Part shown: positions 1 through 10,719 of the stretch, piece by piece
How positions within the stretch are numbered: position 1 is the stretch's first letter
Layout: every line of letters begins with the position of its first letter
Assembly: GCA_963854835.1 (NCBI GenBank)
Contig: OY978525.1
Location: 107,454,917 to 107,518,916, forward strand
DNA: 64,000 nt
Direction of reading: 5' to 3'
Source: Megamerina dolium
Taxonomy: Eukaryota > Arthropoda > Insecta > Diptera > Megamerinidae
Made by a program: the position numbers and the translations under genes
Notes under the pieces: generated by a model
Told to the model about the DNA's origin: nothing
What the model saw: the letters and a program-made list of their open reading frames with translations, nothing else
Databases searched by the model: none

Positions 1-241
1 CACAATGGACCTTTCTGTCCTAAGTGTGTCATCTGAGAGAGAGAGGGCAGTCATAATATCCAAACCTAAGCGTTTAATATTTTCGAAAAAAGCTCAAAAG
101 ATGCTGATTAGTTCTGGTGCCTTAGAGAGTGAATGTGCGAAATACATACAACGTTATGTAAATATTATATTGTACCCGATTGTTACCAATATAAATTTTA
201 TTTTTCCACATTTATGTACGCGTATATTAGCGGATATTTAA
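1..241 (+). other. Open frame of unknown nature at the window edge
   Basis: An open frame starts with ATG at position 5 and runs to TAA at 239-241. The first 50 or so residues are rich in Lys, Ser and Glu and could be coding. The last 25 or so are hydrophobic and AT-driven, which is typical of chance ORFs. The frame is also open upstream to position 1, so it could be the end of an exon that begins outside the window. I recognise no domain. It may equally be random; confidence is low. Confidence 0.15.
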
Positions 242-1350
242 ATTGAAATTAATTTTTCTCTATGTTTAGTTATTCTCCATGAGTGAATTTTAATTATTGT
301 TATATGTGTTAAATATTTTATTTCCTCCCCTTCAATGGAGTGATATAATTTCGTTAAAATCCTTTTATGTAAACATTTCTATTACGTTAGTGTAAGCACA
401 TATTTACAATTGTAGAAGAAATTAATTCATTTAGTTACCTCGATAACTTAATTGTAGTACATCTACCCGTAAAGTTTATTAATCCATGTTGGTTGTGGTC
501 GTAGTTGTAGTCGTACAATATGATAACTAACTAGGAACAAAACCATATACGAGTATGCATTACATGCATTATTTTATATTATTTTTAATATTTGCCAGAG
601 TTATACCAGAGATATGTTATGAGTTATTATTTTTATTTTCATGAATCAATCAAGGTTTATGAGCCATTTGAGTATTTCATGAGTCATTGGTTATTTTCAA
701 AAATAACCAACTAGAGATTCATGAGTATGATGCGAGGTTATCGATTCTATGTTCTGATATGGGTCGTTCTTTTTTAAATCACACAATTTTCAGGAGCTTC
801 AGATTCAGAAATAAGTTTACACGTGTATCAGAATTGCTCCAGGAAAATTTTTTTTAACGGGTTAAATAACTTTTTTGACAGCGCCAATGAACGCGACATA
901 TATATTTAAACTATTCAAAATTGTCAAAAGAAAGGAGTGATTTTTTTAGATTTTATATACATTTTTGTTTACCCTGAGGTTTAAATTAGCAAACTAACGA
1001 GCACAGCATGCAAAATGCCATTTTTATGGCATTTTTGAGGCGTTTTTGAAGTTAGGTTTGTGTTCACTTAGAATATTATCATGAACATATGGACAAAATT
1101 TTGATGTCACATACTCATCGATGCACTTTTTGATGTGTGGCATTTTTAAGGCGATTTTGAGGTTAGGTTTGTATGGGAGGTATTCGCACATGAGCTAATG
1201 TTATCGCTTTCACGCTATATGACAAAAGTATAATAGTAAAATGTTGACCAGTAAAATGTTATCATGCCACATGTACCCTAAAATGGCAGCCAATATTTTT
1301 AATGCGAATTACAGTCCTCTAGAAATATTGGATTTGACAAAAGGACTGCA
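242..1350. other. AT-rich intergenic DNA with a short local duplication
   Basis: No gene is seen. A roughly 33-bp phrase rich in GGC/ATTTTTGAGG and ending in GTTAGGTTTGT occurs twice in direct orientation, near 1029 and near 1141, about 112 bp apart with a few differences. It looks like a small local duplication or part of a decayed repeat. Confidence 0.4.
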
Positions 1351-1518
1351 CTGAGGTTTCTTAACGACTGACTGAGGTTTCTTAACGACTGACTGAGGTT
1401 TCTTAACGACTGACTGAGGTTTCTTAACGACTGACTGAGGTTTCTTAACGACTGATTGAGGTTTCTTAACGACTGACTGAGGTTTCTTAACGACTGACTG
1501 AGGTTTCTTAACAATTGA
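1351..1518. repeat. 21-bp minisatellite, about 8 units
   Basis: Direct tandem array of a 21-bp unit, CTGAGGTTTCTTAACGACTG plus A, repeated eight times. Unit 6 has ATTGAG in place of ACTGAG, and the last unit decays after TTAAC. Because 21 is divisible by three, the minus strand stays open across the array and encodes a repeating LSQSLRN heptad. I take that reading frame as a by-product of the array, not a gene. Confidence 0.9.
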
Positions 1519-2040
1519 TGTTTCAGAATGCGCTCACGAGCCTTAAAGTTGAGAAAACAGTGGTTTCTCATCATATTTTTTTCGAAAAATACTTAGTCCC
1601 TACTTCCAAGCTTTCTCAATTTCAGTCTCTTAAGAGGGGCGTCCATATAATAACACCTGAAAATCGATAAATAACTTCATAGCTGCTCAGAAATCGTTTC
1701 GAGCTGGATGAACTGTGAACTCCGATTCTCATTAGTTTTACCTTCTCATGTACACTTGCAACCATACTATTCCACTTACGAGTATTTGAAAATGCATATT
1801 CTGGGAATAGCTAGAGGGATGTTTTCAGAGTACAATGAAGTTGAATCACTGTTTGTGTGACGTCATTGTTTTTTTTACAAATATTTTTATAAAAGCTAAG
1901 GTCAACAATTTTGAAAAAAAAAATATAGTTTTCGCTAGATATTATCCAAAGTTAATTGTTAGTGAATACGATTCGCACGCTATAATATAAATGTGTTATT
2001 GCAATTCTCTGACAAATGCTTATAGACATATACATATGTA
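1519..2040. other. Intergenic DNA, no gene recognised
   Basis: AT-rich with no convincing coding frame. A phrase near 1665-1730 (ATAACTTCATAGCTGCTCAGAAATC and onward) resembles one at 43130-43190, which suggests an old dispersed repeat. Position 2039-2040 is the TA target dinucleotide of the adjacent Tc1-like element. Confidence 0.35.
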
Positions 2041-3681
2041 CAGTTGTGTTCATAAAAATAGCAGCGCGACATTGATGATGAAAAATTCAAGATAATTTAT
2101 ATGGCATTTATTTTTCTATTAAAAAGATTATTGGCAAATAAAAAGCAACCAACATATGTAAAAAAAAGAATAAAATAATACTTCATTTTTATTAAACTTA
2201 GTTATTGTAGATAAAAAATACTAATTCATGTTGTTCATAAAAATAGCAGCACTTAGTACATTTGGAGACATTAATTAAAAAAAAAATAAATGAAAAAACT
2301 TAACTTGGATTTCAGTCTCTCATGGTTTTTCAATTAATATTTAGTGGCATGGCCAGCGTTTTTGATGACTGCAATACATCTGCGTCGCATGGAGTCGACC
2401 AACTTTTCACACCTTTCAGTGGGTATTGCATACCAAGCCTCGCGTACTTTCTCCCAGAGTTCAGTGGTGTTTTTAGGATTAGCTTCACTTACAGCAGTTT
2501 TAACATCACCTCACAGGTTTTCAATGGGATTAAGGTCCGGTGATTGTGCCGGCCACTCCATCACATCGATTTTCTTCTCCCGAAACCACGATTTTGCCCG
2601 CTTGCTGGTATGCTTTGGGTCGTTATCCTGCTGATAAACCCATTTCAGCGGCATATTGTCCTCTGCATATGGAAGCATAGTTTCTTCAAGAATTTCCAAG
2701 TACACAAATTGATCCATGATCCCGGAAATCTTATGTATTGGTCCAACACCATAATAAGAAAAACATGCCCAAACCATAATTTTAGCGCCACCATGTTTTA
2801 CGGTCTTAACAGTGTATTTTGGGTCATATGCTGTATTGGCTGGTCTTCTAACATATTGGCGACATCCTTTAGAGCCATAAAGAACAATTTTGCTCTCGTC
2901 GGACCATAAAATATTGCGCCATTTTTGAATGGGCCAATTCACATGTTCCTCGGCGAACTCCAATCTTTTAGTAACATGTCTTTTGCTTAGTAGAGGTACT
3001 TTTCGAGGACTTCTGGCCGGCAAATTAGCTTCCAATAATCTTCTCCTTACCGTTACTGAACTTACCGACAGTTCAAGCTCCTGTTTGATTTGCTTGGAGC
3101 TGATTTTTGGAAATTGTTCTGCCATTTGAACAATTTTGCGGTCAATGCGAGCACTAGTTGCACGCTTTGGACCACGCATTTCACGCTTATTTTGCCACTT
3201 TAACGCATTTAAGATCATTTTAGAGCTGCATCCAATAATTCTCTCTATTTCTCGGTAGGATTTTCCATCTCCTCTCAATTTTTTTATTAAATTTCGAGTT
3301 TCTGCGGTCAATGTTTTGATCGGCCCATTTTGCTTTCGAATTGAAAGTTAAAAATTAGGATGCATTTTTTTTCTATTTAATCTTGAACAAAACTTACCAT
3401 TTGTACCGAAAGATGCAGTAAATTTTAAATTTTTGCAATGAGAATTTTTTTTTAATTTTTGCTGCTATTATTATGAACAGGCCTGAAAGCACGTGCTCGA
3501 CTAATTCATCGCGTATGTAACAAAAACAACACTTTTTTTCTGATAATAATATACCGTTATAACGGCCAATAGGAACACTAAAGAACAAAGCAATATGTAC
3601 ATCTACAAAATAAAATCGACAGCTAAAATTTATGTCTTTGTGATATCAGACACCGTGCTGCTATTTTTATGAACACAACTG
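2041..3681 (-). mobile_element. Complete Tc1-like DNA transposon with IR/DR ends
   Basis: Element of 1,641 bp bounded by a perfect 25-bp terminal inverted repeat starting CAGTTGTGTTCATAAAAATA, flanked by TA at 2039-2040 and 3682-3683. Each end also has an inner copy of the same motif: about 2232-2254 on the left, and 3461-3480 (GCTGCTATTATTATGAACAG) on the right. This gives the IR/DR arrangement known from Tc1-family elements. The transposase is on the minus strand. Perfect ends with a clean TA duplication suggest fairly recent insertion. Confidence 0.95.
2334..3311 (-). pseudogene. Tc1-like transposase (DD34E), one in-frame stop
   Basis: Minus-strand frame of 326 codons from ATG at 3311 to TAA at 2334-2336. 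It is uninterrupted except for a TGA at 2511-2513, where the family usually has Trp after DLNPIENL. The N-terminal ~110 residues form paired helix-turn-helix DNA-binding domains (KSYREIERIIG, then QIKQELELSVSS). The catalytic DD34E residues are visible: WSDESKI (first Asp), QQDNDPKHT (second Asp) and SPDLNPIEN (Glu). The C-terminal ~58 residues continue in frame after the stop and end in AGHATKY. No frameshift is seen. It would catalyse cut-and-paste transposition into TA. As read, the product is truncated just after the catalytic Glu. Confidence 0.93.
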
Positions 3682-3683
3682 TA

Positions 3684-4845
3684 GCTATTTGAATGCGTTT
3701 ATATGTATACACACATATCATATTTTTTATTCATATGCATATGAGCTTATTTTTATTTGTTTTTAACATGCGTTTTATAATAGTTTATTTACACTGCATA
3801 TTTTTTTTATTTATTTGGTTTTTTTTTTTTTTTTGGTTTATTTTGGTCTGCACAATATTTTAATTTAAAATTTAATTATTTACAGCTTTATAATTGAATG
3901 TAAACATACCATGTACATGAATTTTTAACACAGATTCATGTATATGTGTGTGTAAGTCCTTTAAAGCCGCAAAAATGAACAAAAGCACGCAAAATACATA
4001 TTCAATATTAACCAAAAATATGAATAATATTCGAATAATGCACACATATCCATATATCGATATACATACATACATGCACCTCCGTGTGGTCACTTACATA
4101 TTTCTAGATAAATATTGTATTATTATATACCGATGGTATATCAATTAAAATAATATATTTTTTGCTATGGCAACAACAGAATTTACCACTCCTTCCCATC
4201 TTTGGTTTTTTTTTATTTTTATTTTTGTTGATTATTTTATTAACATTAAATATTGTTGGGTATTGCCTGCAATAAACTACATATTTAATAAAGTACAATT
4301 TATATAAAAAATCTATACATATTTATGCATATTATTTCATATGCAAATATAATCGCCACATAGTCGCTGTAGTGCCTTATTTGCATAACCAATACTGGTA
4401 CAATATGTTCCCTCCCAACAAGAACAACAACACAAATAATAATAAAAAAACACAAACACTTGAAGAGTAAACACATGTTTATCTCATGAATACAATTGCC
4501 ACCGTCTGTCTAGTTGTTATACGTCAACAGTTAATACGTTGATTGTGAGCTGCTGCTGCTGCTATAAACATGTAGCACGTGTATGTTTGTGTATAGTTCT
4601 TGTTACTATTGTTGATATTATTCATATAAATACGAACATATGTAGTATTATGTATTGTACTTGTTATGAATATGAATGCCGGTACCCTACGATATACTAG
4701 AATTCTAATTAATTAATTCATATCATACCACTATCTAGTTGGAGTTAGTAGCATTGATATTATGCAACAACATCATCCTAGGTACTATATATATTATATA
4801 TACAACATTTAATAATGCAATTCAATAATATTGTAATAATATATA
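3684..4845. other. AT-rich intergenic DNA
   Basis: Low-complexity AT-rich sequence with T- and A-runs (around 3800-3840) and short ACATA/TATATG phrases. The small open frames here are compositional. No gene, RNA or mobile element is supported. Confidence 0.5.
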
Positions 4846-4953
4846 GGGTGTTCCATTCGGATGTGTGGTATTTTGATTTTGAATAAAATGCAAACGGTTC
4901 GAAATTTTTCCGAATGTTTTTTGTTTCGTTCGAAAGGCCACACAATACGATGA

Positions 4954-5475
4954 TTATGTGTGGAAATGTTCACTGCAACTATTCCATAGATATCTCACTC
5001 TTTCGTCCATATTCTTGATATCATTTTGCTGTATGACCTCCGGAATGGCACGAATCATCGATGTAATATTGCTTATCAAGTCTGGCTTCATCTTCGTATC
5101 ACTCACATAGACTTTATCCTTCATTGAACCACACAGAAAAAAGTCGAATGGCGTGAAATCGTATGAACTGTGCGGCCAATTCACATCACCACGACGAGAA
5201 ATTACGCGGTTCGGGAATTTGCGATGGAAAAAGTCAGAAATTGAGGCGAATTGTGTGTGGTGTAGCGCCGTCCAGACCCTGAGCTTCAACCTCCGGCACA
5301 AAATAATCCTCCAAAATAGTGTGGTACTGCTCAGAATTGCTATTTTTGGTATTTCCATACTCAATTTCGAAAAAATACGGCCCGATGATGCCTCCGATCC
5401 ATAAACCGCACCAAATGGTGACTCGCGATGGATGCATTGGCTTCTCAACAATGACGTGTGGAGTTTTCGAGACAA
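4954..5475 (-). pseudogene. C-terminal DDE part of a DUF4817-type transposase
   Basis: The reading shows the family C-terminal signature: an FF..KFPNR.ISRRG.VNWP.SS.D.TP.DFFLCG block containing the last catalytic region, then KDKVYV and a closing MDERVRYLW. Upstream, fragments such as IWCGLWIGGIIGPYFFE appear in a different frame (5234-5524), so frameshifts separate the pieces. Not functional. Confidence 0.7.
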
Positions 5476-5779
5476 TTCGACGAGAAATTACACGATTCGT
5501 GAATTTGCGACGCAAATAGTCCAAATTGCGGCGATTTGAGTGTGGTCTAGCGCCGTCCCGTTAAAACTACATATCGTTCAGATCCTGAACTTCAACCTCT
5601 GGCACAAAATAGTCCTCCAACATGGTGTGTTACTGCTCAGAATTGACATTTTCGGCATTCCCATCCTCATCTTCGAAAAAATACGGCCCAATGATGCCTC
5701 CAACCCATAAATCGCAACCAAATAATGACTCGCGGTGGATGCATTGGCTTTTCAACAATGACGTGTGGATTTTTCGAGC
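5195..5779. repeat. Internal tandem duplication (~286-bp period) inside the DUF4817-type element
   Basis: The stretch from CGAGAAATTA at 5195 to about 5474 recurs from 5481 to about 5779. Shared landmarks include CAGAATTG, AAAAAATACGGCCC, GATGATGCCTCC and CAACAATGACGTGTGG. The copies differ by scattered substitutions, and by about 25 extra bases near 5555-5580 in the second. The duplication covers the middle of the transposase gene, so that part of the catalytic domain is present twice. Confidence 0.85.
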
Positions 5780-5858
5780 CCCATATGCGGCAGTTTTGCT
5801 TGTGCATGGTCACGAGACAACAGCTGCTGCCTCAGTTGGACTTTATATGGGTGTAACT

Positions 5859-6164
5859 TCAAGTCCAAGCACAAAATTCGATGCATGGAGGTCGCGGAAA
5901 TAGCCTCGACTCGACTACACTTTCACTTACGGCAGCAATATTCTCTGCATTGCGTACATTTCGCACTTTGGTTTGCTTCGGAACATCAATTACGGATCCA
6001 GTTTGATAAAATTTATTTACATTGTTGCGGACAGATGTTTCACTAATGTGGTGATGGGGACCACATTTTTGGTGAATCGACCATAGCGTTTGCACCATCG
6101 ACTTGGAATTTAAGATCGAAAATTCGACGATTTCAATGTATTGTTTTTTCTTGTAGCGATTCAT
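5859..6164 (-). pseudogene. N-terminal DNA-binding part of a DUF4817-type transposase
   Basis: About 85 recognisable residues open the transposase of the 4.8-6.3 kb element: a short basic start, then a helix-turn-helix with the phrase SETSVRNNVNKFYQTGSVID. In this family the domain binds the terminal repeats. The frame loses similarity after about residue 85, where the element is rearranged. Confidence 0.65.
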
Positions 6165-6279
6165 AACTAAAATCCTATACTGTCATGATGACAATGACAC
6201 AAAATATGGCGGGAAAGATGCAGATAATGCAGATTTTTAATCGATAACAAAGTACCACGCCTACTATTGGAACACACTG

Positions 6280-7082
6280 TATATGGCCTGCATTGCTAGT
6301 AAAGTGCATACAATAAAATTTGTATTGTAATTAATAATGAGAGATACTCGTATAGAAGGTATCAATTATTTTAGTAAATATCCAACAATAAATATTGTAA
6401 CAATAGTATCTAAAGGTTTCTAACACCTTGTTGGTATTGTAAGTTATGCGCATATGCAATACCTCCTTCCCTTTTATGCAAATTCTAATTGGAACTTCAA
6501 TGTTGGTTAGTTAATTAATGCAAAGTTATTTATTATAAAACTAAATAAAGGTGTTTAACAAAAACAATATATATATCTAGTATATATATTCTTACGAGAA
6601 ATTATCAAATACACTTAATTATCATATAAAGCTGTTCTAATTTTCTAATAAAATATTCAACAAAAATTGTGTAATTATTGATTTGATGCAAAAGTTATTA
6701 TAACTTTTTATATAAAAATTAAAAAAATTTTGTTTAACCTTAGAACCGTAACATTGCTATACAACTTAATCTCGTGACTTGGGAACCAAGTATTCAGTAA
6801 TGTATTTTGTATGGAAATTTAAGCTGTTTAATAAGTTCTTTTCTTATAAAAAAAAGCCAATACTTCACTTATTTATGCACATAATTTGATTTAATAATTT
6901 AATTTTATTTTATTTGATTTTGCCGTTATTACCCTTTTAGCTTTCCTATTCGTCTAAAGAGCAATGCCTTCAACAATAGAAACTGGGAAAACGGGTGTGA
7001 AGGTATCTCTTTTTCACTCAAAACTTTCTGTGCATATTGAAGTTGAATGTCTGCACATTTCCAATGCCAGTTATGTTCGTCA
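6280..7082. other. AT-rich intergenic DNA
   Basis: Very AT-rich up to about 6940. The sequence becomes more balanced from 6950, where a possible coding remnant on the minus strand begins (see 7083-7352). Confidence 0.4.
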
Positions 7083-7352
7083 TTTATCAACTTGGCTTGG
7101 CATTGGCCACCCTACAGTTTGGTCCTTCATTTCTTTATCACAATATTTTTCTCCACGATTGCCCTCAATAACCGAAGTTGGCAAATCAAGTATGTTTTCA
7201 TCAGGGTACATATTTACTGCAGCTTCCTCGTGGACATTTTCTTTGAAACGTGGATCTGGAATGAGATGAGCATTTTCTTCTTCGAAATCAAATTGATCAC
7301 TGGATATTGGTGCGCGGTCACTACCAAATGTAGGTTCTTTTCCACCAACATC
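7083..7352 (-). other. Unidentified open frame without start codon
   Basis: Minus-strand frame of 89 sense codons and TGA (7080-7082), directly preceded by TAA at 7353-7355. The predicted peptide is acidic, polar and protein-like: it contains GSDRAPISSDQFDFEEENAH, LIPDPRFKENVHEEAAVNMY and GWPMPSQVDK, and lacks the Phe/Ile/Tyr/Lys bias of chance AT-rich ORFs. There is no early Met, so it would have to be an exon or a remnant. I recognise no family. It could be a decayed transposon ORF, a processed fragment or a terminal exon. Confidence 0.3.
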
Positions 7353-7355
7353 TTA

Positions 7356-8715
7356 ATTTACACTTTCATGAGCATTGAAATAATTTCCAATATTTTCCTA
7401 ACTCAGCTTCTAACAGAGCTCTGTGATGAAGCTGAGAAAAAATGACGTCACAAGGGTTCTGCCGCTTGGAACCGGCTAATATAAGTAGGACCCTCCTAAA
7501 ACTATCTTCAACTTCGAGGCTTATAAGTATCTGAAAGTTCGAAAAATATGGTTTTTGTATGGCAGGTTAGCGTATTTTCCATCTCATAACGCATAAATAC
7601 CAAACATGCTCGTTCGTTGATCTAAATAATCTTATGTGTCGACTTTCAGTCCGATAGCTTTATATTTTTGTGAACAAAGTCTGAAAACCGGTACGTTTTT
7701 AAGTCAGAAAACGTATCTTCGGAAACATGCTTTCATATGATCAATTCGCGTGAATATTATTCAATTATAAATAGTTTTTTGCTTGAATTACTGCTGGGGA
7801 AATATTACAAAGTATTTTCCTAAGTGGATTCGGCTGAGTTGGTCACAATGAAACATCCACAGGCTGTCTAATAAACATAATACATGGAACTCATACTCGG
7901 TACTGTAGCCGAGAGTGTACAACTAAATCCAGGAATATCGAACTCAACGACTTTTTTCGACCATTGAGTTGGTCGTGAACGATGTATGGTTTCTACAGGA
8001 CATCGTACCATGCCATACATCCCATTCAACAATTGAACTTTTGAGAACGAAGTACATTTTGACTGCCTCGGAGCTTCGATTTGACCTGGTTAGATCTTTT
8101 TGGTCTAGTGTCGTATAAATTCACTTCAGGCGAATATCGTTATATCCTTTCGTAAATAAAGTCAGAAATTGTCAATACGGTTTTTTTGGAAATTTAGATT
8201 GGCAGAGTGAGCTACTATTTCATAAATAATGTAAATACGAGTATTTCCTCTTTCTAAGAACCCCATAATATACCGAATTAAATTGATTTTTGAACAGATT
8301 TTTGTACAGAACACCAAAGCGCTATGGCCAGCTGAGCTAGGGTACCCAAGATTTGCAATTTATTATGCAGAAGTCTTGGATTTTTTGAACTTTATACATT
8401 TCTAGTTCAGCTCCCGTCTTAAATAAAGACATAACATACATTTTCTATATACGTAAATATATTAGGTACGATATCTGGGTCATATGAGTTGTTACTATAT
8501 TTTCAAAATATATGATATGAATGAATACAGTTTAATGACCTTAGTTCATAAAAATAACTTTAAATAAAATATATCGAGGTTATCAATTACTAAGGTTATC
8601 ATAGCGCAATTAGATGGTACGCACTTATGAATATTTATGTCATTTAACAGCAAATATTAGAATACTTAGGTACGATATAGTGAATTTTTATAATGTGAAA
8701 TAAGTATCTTCCGAA
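7356..8715. other. Intergenic DNA without recognised genes
   Basis: Mixed-composition sequence. It includes TACGATAT-type phrases at about 8465 and about 8670 that look like a short direct repeat (AGGTACGATAT). No coding frame, tRNA or complete repeat element is evident. Confidence 0.35.
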
Positions 8716-8727
8716 GCTACGAAGGCG

Positions 8728-8944
8728 GTGCCAGTACTAGCCGAGCTGACAATTGAGGTGGCCACGCCAGAAACGGTTAAGAAAATTCACAAAATGGTAT
8801 TGAATCATCGCAGACTGAAGGTGCGTAAGCTAGGTGAAATTACAGGCACTTCAAAAAGTGCTATACAACGTATATTGACCGAAAATTTGGAAATAAAAAA
8901 CCTGTGTGCAAGATGGGTGCAGCGTTTACTCACAATAGAACAAA
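8728..8944 (+). pseudogene. Mariner transposase, N-terminal helix-turn-helix fragment
   Basis: About 70 codons read VATPETVKKIHKMVLNHRRL, then KVRKLGEITGTSKSAIQRIL, then a WVQRLLT phrase. This is the second helix-turn-helix of a mariner transposase. The code closely matches the minus-strand transposase of the mariner at 17468-18711. Immediately upstream the family TIR abuts this coding sequence, so the first ~60 codons have been deleted. Confidence 0.8.
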
Positions 8945-9814
8945 AACACAAGTTCACACATCCGCTGCATAAACATGATGAAACTTCGATACCGTTCGAC
9001 TGGAATTGATTCCCAAGCCTTTTTAGCTTCTTCGAAAAAATGATCCAAATTCGTGATATTTTTACCACTAATTTCCTTTTTCAAGTCCTTCCATAAGTGT
9101 TCAATGGGATTTAAGTCTGCACTCGATGACGGCCATTCTAAAAGACGGATTGAATTGTCCTCAAAGAACTTTTTGGTTAATTTAGCCGTATGTTTTGGGT
9201 CGTTAACTAGCTGGAATCTTCAAATAACATGCATATTTTCTTCGGCCAATGGCAGCGTAACATTTTGAAGAATCTCAACATATTTTTCTTTCAATAACGT
9301 ACCATCAATTCGACAAAACGGACCAACACCATTCCAGGAGAAGCATCGCCATACATTTATGGAGCCTCCGCCATGCTTAATGATCGGAGACAGATATTTT
9401 GGGTCAAGTTCAGCATCTTTTTGGCGTCTTACTTACATTCTACCATCTGGGCCAATGCGATTAATTTTAGTTTCATCACTCCAGACTATAAATTTCCAAT
9501 GGTGTTCAGTCCAAGTTGTGAGTTCTTCAGCGAATTCCAAACGGCGTTTTCATTGGTTAGACGTCACCATAGGTTTTTTGCGTGAGATTCTTCCATGAAA
9601 GCCAGATTCAATCAAATGACGTGCAATCCGAATGGATCTCCTGTTGAATGGCTGCAGAACTGTTTCTTGGGTCCATTTGTGATATTTGTTTTATTTTCTT
9701 CTCGATGAAATTTGATGTTTTGCGAGATCGCTTCTTGCGCGGAACGTTCATATGAGTCTTATATTTTCGGAAATGGCTAATAGCATTAAAAACCATCTCT
9801 TTCGAACATTTCAT
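8945..9814 (-). pseudogene. Tc1-like transposase core, fragmented
   Basis: Minus-strand reading from about 9814 gives MVFNAISHFRKYKTHMNVPR followed by KKRSRKTS, the second helix-turn-helix and linker of Tc1 transposases. Farther on come a GPFCRIDGT block, the IEHLWKDLKKEISGKN-like block near 9070-9110 and AWESIPVERYRS near 8990-9010. Several frameshifts break it. It is a different family from the Tc1 at 2041-3681 and has no terminal repeats here. Confidence 0.78.
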
Positions 9815-9940
9815 TTGGCTGCTATAATGAACTAGACAGTAAATAGGGTATCGAAGCTATAGAATATCGCTGGGAAAAGTGTATAGAGCTAAAAGGAGAT
9901 TATGTTGATCAATAAAGTAAAATTTTCCCAAATTTGTTGT
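9813..9940 (+). pseudogene. Mariner transposase C-terminal end and 3' flank
   Basis: The phrase TAGGGTATCGAAGC, then ATAGAATATCGCTGGGAAAA and GTGTATAGAGCTAAAAGGAG, matches the reverse complement of 17530-17610 in the intact-length mariner. There it encodes the last residues (about EKRWEKCIELKGDY). Similarity stops before the outer terminal repeat. Confidence 0.75.
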
Positions 9941-9945
9941 TTTCT

Positions 9946-10719
9946 CGCTCGTATGTTAAAAAATAAATATACATTAATGCTCCAGGTATGTATTCATAAT
10001 TTTAATCATTTACAGTAAAGCCACTTTGTGAAATATTATCATTATTAATAGGAATTTTAATGATTGCAACATCAAAAGCACAAAAAAAAACAAAGTTCAT
10101 CGCTTTATCAGTCAGCAACATTTATTGAATTATATAGAAATTATAATTTTCTTTATGTGTTACGTACGTACGAGCATATGTCGAAATGCTTGATTGCATT
10201 GCATTAAATTGCGTAGTTTATAATGATATGAAATACTTCGAACAACTCTATAACATTGATAACATGGACTTCTTTATAACTTGTACATTGTACATCATCA
10301 TAAATATATAAATCAAAAGGCCAAGCCCCCTTGTCTTGCATTTACGTAAATTGCTTTGCATTGATACGAAAAAATAACTAAGTGAAAATCAACTTATGAG
10401 GACACAATTGTACGTATTATTGCATACTCATAATATTATTCAAGTGCGTATGTGAATTACTATATCAAGAATGAGAACAATAACAAATAAATTGTAAACA
10501 ATTGAAAGTAACCAATTTGGAGTACTCATAGTAAAAGACTAAAAAACTAAAAGTAAAATAAAAAAAAAAAAAAAAAACAAAAAGAAAATCAATCATATCA
10601 TGCAATGATTGAAAAGCAATTAAAATATTTATACATACCATTAAACTGCATACAGATAGAGTACAATACGCATATATTATAAATGGACAAGTTTACAGAG
10701 CCACAATAGCGGTATTCAG
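9946..10719. other. AT-rich intergenic DNA
   Basis: No gene is recognised. A pure A-run lies at about 10557-10577. The rest is AT-rich without clear coding frames or repeat termini. Confidence 0.5.

Larger units (their letters stand above)
4846..6279 (-). mobile_element. Decayed IS630-Tc1-mariner element of the DUF4817-transposase type
   Basis: Imperfect inverted ends, GGGTGTTCCATTCGG on the left and, read inward from the right, CAGTGTGTTCCAATAG, sit next to TA at 4844-4845 and 6280-6281. The minus strand encodes transposase pieces. The N-terminal start near 6164 (MNRYKKKQYIEIVEF..., then HHHISETSVRNNVNKFYQTG) is the helix-turn-helix found in DUF4817 proteins. The C-terminal DDE part is at 4954-5475 (VNWPHSSYDFTPFDFFLCG, MDERVRYLW). 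The centre is internally duplicated and frameshifted. The element is about 1.43 kb and inactive. Confidence 0.75.
8718..9945. mobile_element. Chimeric element: mariner ends enclosing a Tc1 transposase core
   Basis: The left part (8718 to about 8944, + strand) begins with a mariner-type terminal repeat, GAAGGCGGTGCCAGTACTAG, and runs into mariner transposase helix-turn-helix code. The right part (about 9813-9940, + strand) matches the C-terminal end and 3' flank of the same mariner family, as seen in the 17.5-kb copy. Between them (about 8945-9812) lies a Tc1-like transposase in the opposite orientation without its own terminal repeats. About 540 bp of the mariner middle is missing relative to the 17.5-kb copy, and the far TIR is lost. 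See the finding for interpretation. Confidence 0.75.
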
